DNA from: Trichoderma breve
Taxonomy: Eukaryota > Ascomycota > Sordariomycetes > Hypocreales > Hypocreaceae
NCBI RefSeq assembly: GCF_028502605.1
Contig: NC_079232.1
Coordinates: 3,534,001-3,598,000, forward strand
Reading direction: 5' to 3'
DNA length: 64,000 nucleotides
The notes below the pieces were generated by a model. That model worked only from the letters and a program-made list of their open reading frames with translations, was not told where the DNA came from and did not search any database. The translations under genes and the position numbers were made by a program. Below, piece by piece: positions 57,784 through 64,000 of the stretch (position 1 is its first letter; every line of letters begins with the position of its first letter).

Positions 57784-60700
57784 ATGGCCGATTCTGTTCC
57801 TATTCCTGAGCCTCCTGGGTTGCCCTTTTTGGGTAATTTGGGCGAGTTCACGGCGAACCCGATTGAGGACATTGTTCGCCTGTCGAATACATATGGTAAG
57901 ACGAGACTGAATCTTCCATATACGTGTATATGCCGACACACTGGATGACTATCTCCTTGCTGTATCTATCGCCATCTATCACTTTGGTGTCTACCTGTAC
58001 CCTTTCCTATCAGCATGTATCTCCTATACCTGCTCCGCCTATCTGCTATCGATATCCACTATCAATGTCTCAACCGTACCTTGCCTTATGCTACCAATAA
58101 CAACGCTTTGTAACATCATCATCATCACAGAGGAATCTTTATTAACCCGCCTTAACAGGAGAAATCTACAGACTTCATATGGGCAGCCGTCCCGTTGTCT
58201 TCATTAGCACTCAGGCCCTTGTCAACGAAGTCTGCGATGAGAAGCGCTTTCAAAAGTCTTTGAGCTCCGTTCTCCGAGTATGTCCAATCAATTCTCCTGG
58301 CTAAATAAGCTGTGTTGTGTTGGGTAGCGTTTTGAATCACTCAGAGTAGCATGTGCTGACTTTCATTGTCTATCTAGGTTGTGCGTGAGGGCGTCCACGA
58401 TGGGTTATTCACCGCACACTCTGATGAGCCCAACTGGGGAAAGGCTCATCGTGTCCTGGTTCCGGCCTTTGGACCTCTCCCCATCCGCGACATGTTTGAT
58501 GAGATGCATGACATCAGCTCACAGCTGGCCCTGAAACTGGCTCGTCACGGCCCTCACAAGCCCATTCATGTATCGGATGAATTCACAAAGCTGGCGCTAG
58601 ACACCATCGCGCTGTGCTCTATGGATTATCGCTTCAACTCTTACTACAAGGACAAGATGCATCCCTTCGTCCAGGCCATGGGTGACTTCCTTGCAGAGTG
58701 CGGTAGACGAAACAGAAGACCCGGCTTTGCCCCCAACTTCCTGTACCGCGCCGCCAACGAGAAGTTCTACAACGACATTGCCATTCTGAGAGACACAGCC
58801 AATGCCGTTGTGGAGGCTCGAAGAAAGAATCCCAGTGATCGAAAGGACCTGCTCGGCGCCATGTTGAATGGCGTGGACCCCCAGACCGGCGAGAAGCTGA
58901 GCGACGCCAACATCACGGATCAACTCATTACGTTTTTGATTGCTGGCCATGAGACAACATCGGGTACGCTGTCGTTTGCCTTTTACCACCTCTTGAAGAA
59001 CCCATCCGCCTATCGAAAGGTCCAAGAAGAGGCCGATGCGGTCCTTGGCCGTGGACCCGCCAAAGTCGAGCATGTTTCCAAGCTCGTTTATATCCAAGCA
59101 GTGCGTATCTTCTATCCTTATCCCCCTCTTTCCCATCCTATTCCCGCGTTTCTTTCTTGTGAACACCCAGAGTACTTACAGTAGGCGATACAGGTCCTGA
59201 GAGAGACTCTACGTCTTAGTGCCGCGATCCCGGCCTTCTCTGTTGAAGCTCTCGAAGATACCCTTATTGGAGGCAAATACCTCGTCCACAAGGGCGAACC
59301 AATCACCTGCGTTCTCGCCAAATCACACCTTGATCCTGTAGTCTATGGTGACGACGCGAATGAGTTCAAACCAGAGCGCATGCTCGATGATGAGTTTGCT
59401 CGGCTCAACAGAGAATTCCCTAACTGCTGGAAGCCTTTTGGCAATGGCAAGCGAGGTTGCATCGGAAGAGGCTTCGCCTGGAACGAGGCCGTCATCGCCA
59501 TGGCTATTCTTTTCCAAAACTTCAACTTCAGCCTCGACGATCCCAACTACCAGTTGGAAATTGCTTCATCCTTGACTATCAAGCCAAAGGATTTCTTCAT
59601 GCGAGCCACCCTTAGGGATGGAATGACTCCTACAGAGCTTGAGCAGAGGCTGGCTGGAAAAGGCGTCGTAGAGGAGCATCATCCAGATAAGAAGGCGGCC
59701 AGTGCAGCGAGCAGCAAGGGACCCCAGAATCCCTTGGCTGTTTACTACGGTTCCAACAGCGGCACTTGCGAGGCCTTGGCCCAAAGAGTGGCAACTGATG
59801 CAGCCAGCCATGGCTTCAAGGTCACTGACCTTGCTCCTCTTGACTCTGCCAACCAGAACCTTCCCAAGGACCGCCCAGTCATCATTGTCACGGCCTCGTA
59901 TGAGGGACTTGCGCCATCCAATGCGGCCCACTTTGTAAGCTGGATTGAAAACCTCAAGGGCAACGAGTTGGAAGGGGTGTCATATGCTGTCTTTGGCTGT
60001 GGCCACCACGACTGGGTCCAGACGTTTCACCGCATTCCCAAGCTCGTGGATTCGACCCTGGCGGAGCATGGCGCTACTCGCCTTATTCCGCTAGCTACTA
60101 CCGATGCTGCTGATCGTGACATGTTTAGTGATTTTGAAACTTGGGAGGACGAATCCCTCTGGCCTGCTTTGAAGGAAAAGTATGGTGCCGCGGCAGCCTC
60201 TACCGATGGCTCAGCTGGTGGCTTGATTGTCGATGTGTCGCTTCCTCGCAAGTCGACGCTGCGCCAAGATGTCGAGGAGGCCCTCGTCACCAGCACCAAA
60301 ACTCTGACTACCAGCGGATCTACCAAGAACCACATCGAGGTCCGCCTGCCTACGGGCATGACATACCGATCAGGCGATTATCTGGCTGTCCTGCCCTTCA
60401 ACCCGAAGGATACGGTAGCCCGAGTCTTCCGTCGCTTCCAGCTTTCTTGGGATGCCGTCTTGACCATTCACTCGGACCAGCCGACTGCCCTCCCCACGGA
60501 TACCCCTGTTTCTGCAAACGACTTGTTGAGAGCATATGTTGAGCTAAGTCAGCCAGCAACCAAGAGGGTGAGTACAGATGATACACCCGGAGTGACTGAG
60601 TTGAAAATTTGTGCTAATACTTTCTTAATAGAACATTTCTGTCATGGTTGAAGCTACTCAGGATGAGGAGCTCAAGGCTCAGATTGAGAAGCTGGCTGGG

Positions 60701-61555
60701 GACGACTACCAACAGGAGATTAGTGCTAAACGTGTTTCTGTCCTCGATTTGTTGGAGAGATTCCCCTCTCTTGAATTACCCCTGGACACATACCTAGCCA
60801 TGCTTCCACCCATGCGTGTCCGCCAGTAGTAAGTTCAAACGAATCCATATCATGTCGATGTATTGCCTAACGTGCTTTACAGCTCCATTTCCTCCTCTCC
60901 TCTGGCAGATCCCTCCAAACTCACCCTTACCTACTCCGTTCTCGAACAGCCAGCGCTGTCCGGCCAGGGTTCTCACTTCGGAGTGGCCACGCACTTCTTG
61001 GCCTCTCTTGCCCCTGGTGAGAGACTGCATGTTGCCGTCCGCCAATCCAAAGCCTTCCACCTCCCAACCGATGCCGAAAACACTCCCCTGATCTTCGTCG
61101 GCACGGGCTCCGGCTTGGCTCCTTTCAGAGGCTTTGTCCAGGAGCGCGCTGCCATGATTGCCGCGGGCCGCAAGCTTGCGCCAGCCTTGCTCTTCTACGG
61201 ATGCCGCTCGCCCGATATGGATGATCTGTATGCCGAAGAATTCGAGCGATGGGAGAAGCTTGGCGCCGTCGAGATGCGCAAGGCTTACTCGCGCGCCTCG
61301 GACAAGTCGTTTGGCTGCAAGTATGTCCAGCACCGAATGTCGCACGACCGCGAAGACCTGTTCAAGCTGTGGGATCAAGGCGCCAAGGTCCTCGTCTGCG
61401 GCAGTCGCGATGTTGGAAAGGCCGTCGAGGCTGTTTGCGTCGAGCTTGTTCAGGAGAAGGCCAAGGCTGACGGAAAGGAGGTGGATGAGGAGAAGGCCCA
61501 AGCTTGGTGGGACAAGCAGCGCAATGAGAGATATGTCACGGATGTGTTTGACTAA
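57784..61555 (+). CDS. CYP505: Self-sufficient P450-reductase fusion, CYP505 (P450foxy type)
   Basis: Six exons, 57784-57895, 58159-58277, 58378-59100, 59194-60567, 60632-60828 and 60883-61555, join in frame to 1,065 residues, the typical CYP505 length. P450 part (1 to about 480): proton-relay AGHETT (266-271), the ETLR helix, and the haem loop FGNGKRGCIG (C407). Reductase part: an FMN flavodoxin domain from about 497 (YYGSNSGTCEALAQ), an FAD domain from about 660 (YRSGDYLAVLP), and an NADPH-binding site GTGSGLAPFR (from 915). No N-terminal anchor is seen, so it is probably soluble. CYP505A enzymes hydroxylate fatty acids near the omega end without a separate reductase; some relatives act in secondary metabolism, but no cluster partner is nearby. 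Intron 1 (263 bp) is the longest in the window. Confidence 0.96.
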
Positions 61556-61966
61556 AAAAGAGTCATACCAATTTTGGTATCTGAATTTTGGGTTGCCTGT
61601 GCTTTGATGAGCATGGCATTAAATGTAGCGATGTCTTTGAGGATGGTGTGTTGATACAAGTCTGATATCAAGCGGTCAGCTTTATTTCATTGGCAAGGAA
61701 AGAAAAGAACGAAAGAAAAATTGTGTAGCTATCTAACACCCAAAATCTATTAAACATGAAAAAATCATATTTCAGTTCTTCAAGTGTCATCTCAACCCTC
61801 ACGTGGAAGCTAGCTGGCGTATTTCGGCCACTTGATAACTAGAAATGATCCCTATTATCCTCATTTCACGTCTCTCAAGACGTTGAGTCCGGCCATCAGT
61901 GAATACCACCATCAGCATCTATCTGCATTTACCCGGTCCATCTCACGCTCTGTTACACACTCCTAT
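61556..61966. other. Intergenic between convergent genes
   Basis: 3' flanks of CYP505 and the SNF2-like gene. No coding region is seen. Confidence 0.5.
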
Positions 61967-64000
61967 TCATTCGCACATCTCCATGCAGTCAAAAAACTCC
62001 TCGCCAATCGTGTCATCATCGTCACCTTCGCCACTTTCGCCCTCGTCCTTGTCCTCATAGTTTTCAAAACTACGCAGAGCAATTCCATCCGGCAGTATCG
62101 GCATTCTGCCACGGATGTGATCCGCCGTCAACTCCATACCGGGCTTCCAGGAGGCACCGATCCTCTGGATGTTTTCTTCCGTCCAATGAACACCCAAATG
62201 TGGTTCTTTCAACACTAATTGCGCCAAGGCAGAATAAAACTCTCCCTCCCTGATGAAGGGTTTGTCGTCAAAGAGCTCCCACTCAACTCCCTTTCGCGGA
62301 TAGAGATTTACCCACTGCCCTAGACATACCCTTAGAATTTCATAGGCGCAGATAGTCCGGAGCCGCCCCTGGATCTCGCTTAGGATTCGAGTTCCAGCTG
62401 CCAAAATGCTGGCTTGCTCAGCCATTAGGCAAGACTCTTGGTATGAATCAAAGGTTCCTCTGCAGATGAGAATGTCCCAAAAGAATTTGCCTGCGGATCC
62501 CGAACGGCTGATGGCTTGAAAAAGTGCAGTTGCGGTTTCTGGCAGCTCCAAGACAATGCCGTATGAGCAACAGGTGTAATGATTGGTTCCAACTGTGTCC
62601 AGTGCCATGGATGTAACCAAACATTCTACATTGGATGTTGGGTCTGTGAAGAGTGCCAGTGCTTCATCTTTCTGTTCTTGCGTGTGCTGCCTGCGAATGT
62701 GCAGTGTTTTGACTCCTACATGAACAAGTAACGCACACACAACAGCCTGTGTCAGAGTATGACTGCAGTAAACCAGAAGCCGCTTCTTCTTCTGCTTCAG
62801 CCTCATTGCTTTTCTAGCGACGTATGCCATCTTGGGAGACCTGAAGCAGATACTTGTCATCATCTCGTAACCCACTAGTGGCATGGTAAATGTGCTATCT
62901 GGGCGAGTGTGATAGAAGTACCACTGAAGGCCGCCACTACGATCGTGCCGTAGAGCTGCATTTCTTCCAGCCATCCCAGATAGCTTCTCATCAAACTCCG
63001 CAATGAGCTGGATGTTTCGCACGTTGGCCTTGGATAAGATGGTAAAATCGACATGCGTGGACGCCAAGGTGAGAATCTTCTGTGCTTCATTGCTAAGGCG
63101 AGTAGGCGGCGGCTTTCCAATACGGCCTCGGTTCGCATGCAGCGGTGCTGCGTCTTGCTTCTTGGGCATCTGACCGTACATATGCTCCATGATGAAGTTG
63201 TACATGGTAGTAGGCGTGTTGCCCTCGTATAATCCCATCTCAATTGTCCGAACATGAACTTGTGGGGTTGAGCTTCCAACATGAGTCTCCGATCGATCTT
63301 GTATATCGGTGTTTGTCAACAGTTGGATCGCCAGCATCTGAAGTGTTCTTCGCATGGTTTTAGATGTTGAATCAGCATCCCGCTTATTGTCGACATCCAA
63401 CACTGTACGGGCGATACCAGTTTCCGTGACGGCGTTCAACTGATGAATACACCCCAATCCGCGGAATTCAGCTTCCAAGTAGCCATCGTATTGAATCCCA
63501 GCGCTAGAAAAGAGCCATTCCATCACGGTTGCATTGTTTTCTTGCAAAGGGCGAAACAAGAACCCGTTTGGTCTTTTTTTAATATCTTCCTCGATATCGA
63601 TGCTGGGACCAAACATCTGGAGGATTTCTGAGACTCGCTCACAAATGCGCCATGAGATGGCTTGATTTGATGGATTGCTAGCTGGATAAAATCCAAGCAC
63701 CCGATTGATGTCGTGTAAGTCGGCCATCTCGCCCAAGCCTACGCCAGAGTATTGGGTAACACTTGGGCACATATTCGACAGCTCAAAACGCTTATCATCG
63801 ATCATCCGGCGTGCGTACAGGCGTACGAACTCGACTTCAGGGTCTGAATCATAGCCGAACCATTGTGCTGCTCTCAATGGCCAGAAATTGCGTGCCCGGG
63901 GTACTTTACTTTTCCTTCGTCGAAATCTAAAATGATCAATAACACAGAGCGCCACTTGCCAGTTGTTTCGGCTGTGTCCCCAAATAGTGTTGCTGACGTC
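61967..64000 (-). CDS. Divergent SNF2-like helicase C-terminal part (5' end outside window)
   Basis: An open frame with no intron runs from the window edge to the stop at 61967, about 677 residues. No ATG fits the start; the frame is open to base 64000, so the true start lies outside. The C-terminal half resembles the second RecA-like domain of SNF2 ATPases: LLVYCSHTLTQAVV (motif IV-like), VECLVTSMALDTVGTNH (motif V-like), then ALFQAISRSGSAGK in the place of motif VI. SNF2 proteins usually have QAxGRxxRxGQ here, so the second Arg (the arginine finger) is missing. The tail is acidic (EDKDEGESGEGDDDD). The DEAH-bearing first domain, if present, is beyond the edge. It may be a chromatin-remodelling ATPase, a catalytically dead relative, or a decaying gene. 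Confidence 0.65.
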   Translation of the reverse strand, partial: DVSNTIWGHSRNNWQVALCVIDHFRFRRRKSKVPRARNFWPLRAAQWFGYDSDPEVEFVRLYARRMIDDKRFELSNMCPSVTQYSGVGLGEMADLHDINRVLGFYPASNPSNQAISWRICERVSEILQMFGPSIDIEEDIKKRPNGFLFRPLQENNATVMEWLFSSAGIQYDGYLEAEFRGLGCIHQLNAVTETGIARTVLDVDNKRDADSTSKTMRRTLQMLAIQLLTNTDIQDRSETHVGSSTPQVHVRTIEMGLYEGNTPTTMYNFIMEHMYGQMPKKQDAAPLHANRGRIGKPPPTRLSNEAQKILTLASTHVDFTILSKANVRNIQLIAEFDEKLSGMAGRNAALRHDRSGGLQWYFYHTRPDSTFTMPLVGYEMMTSICFRSPKMAYVARKAMRLKQKKKRLLVYCSHTLTQAVVCALLVHVGVKTLHIRRQHTQEQKDEALALFTDPTSNVECLVTSMALDTVGTNHYTCCSYGIVLELPETATALFQAISRSGSAGKFFWDILICRGTFDSYQESCLMAEQASILAAGTRILSEIQGRLRTICAYEILRVCLGQWVNLYPRKGVEWELFDDKPFIREGEFYSALAQLVLKEPHLGVHWTEENIQRIGASWKPGMELTADHIRGRMPILPDGIALRSFENYEDKDEGESGEGDDDDTIGEEFFDCMEMCE

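Noticed and set aside
57784..61555. Secondary-metabolite cluster around CYP505 and the MFS transporter
   Set aside because: The two are 16 kb apart with housekeeping genes between them, and no synthase or synthetase gene is in the window.

Overview
The window is nuclear DNA of a filamentous ascomycete. The genes have short introns (about 50-160 bp, one of 263 bp) with GTRNGT donors. They include a divergent pair of myosin-type class V and class VII chitin synthases, a CYP505 P450-reductase fusion and a CYP61 sterol desaturase. Protein likeness and the GTAC-rich intergenic DNA fit a Sordariomycete, probably Hypocreales; I cannot fix the genus. I see no transposon, CRISPR array, rRNA or tRNA.

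Layout, left to right. ERG5/CYP61 (531-2405, -) is followed by 3.9 kb with no gene I can support. Next come a 71-residue four-exon proteinase-inhibitor gene (6327-6745, +) and a mitochondrial pyruvate or branched-chain dehydrogenase kinase (7532-8941, +). The class VII chitin synthase csmB (9880-15311, -) and class V csmA (20118-25933, +) stand head to head across 4.8 kb of shared upstream DNA. URB1/NPA1 (26610-30102, -) follows, for 60S ribosome assembly. Then come a proline-rich protein of unknown function (31996-33352, +), a membrane-anchored histidine acid phosphatase (34407-36028, +), a small single-pass membrane protein with an NPFDDD motif (36888-37747, +), an inositol-monophosphatase-type enzyme (38476-39527, +) and a DHA1-type MFS transporter (39997-41780, -).

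Further right are the La RNA-binding protein (43493-44802, -), a cPLA2-type phospholipase (46209-48662, +), mitochondrial ribosomal protein mL44 (48999-50141, -) and a 91-residue protein resembling a complex I accessory subunit (50628-51093, +). After these lie an RNF126-like RING-H2 ubiquitin ligase (53251-55050, +), CYP505 (57784-61555, +) and the 3' part of a divergent SNF2-like gene that runs off the right edge (61967-64000, -).

Most of this is core cellular machinery: sterol synthesis, chitin synthesis at growing tips, ribosome assembly and mitochondrial function. The notable signals are the paired chitin synthases, where one partner has lost its P-loop but both keep an intron at almost the same codon; the GTAC-rich DNA between them; a SNF2-like protein with a broken motif VI; membrane tethering of the phytase-like enzyme; and a one-codon first coding exon in the complex I candidate. 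I found no clearly new multi-gene system. The best candidates for undescribed biology are the SNF2-like gene, the NPFDDD membrane protein and the proline-rich gene. Exon limits were set by eye from GT/AG sites, and reading frame was checked across every join.
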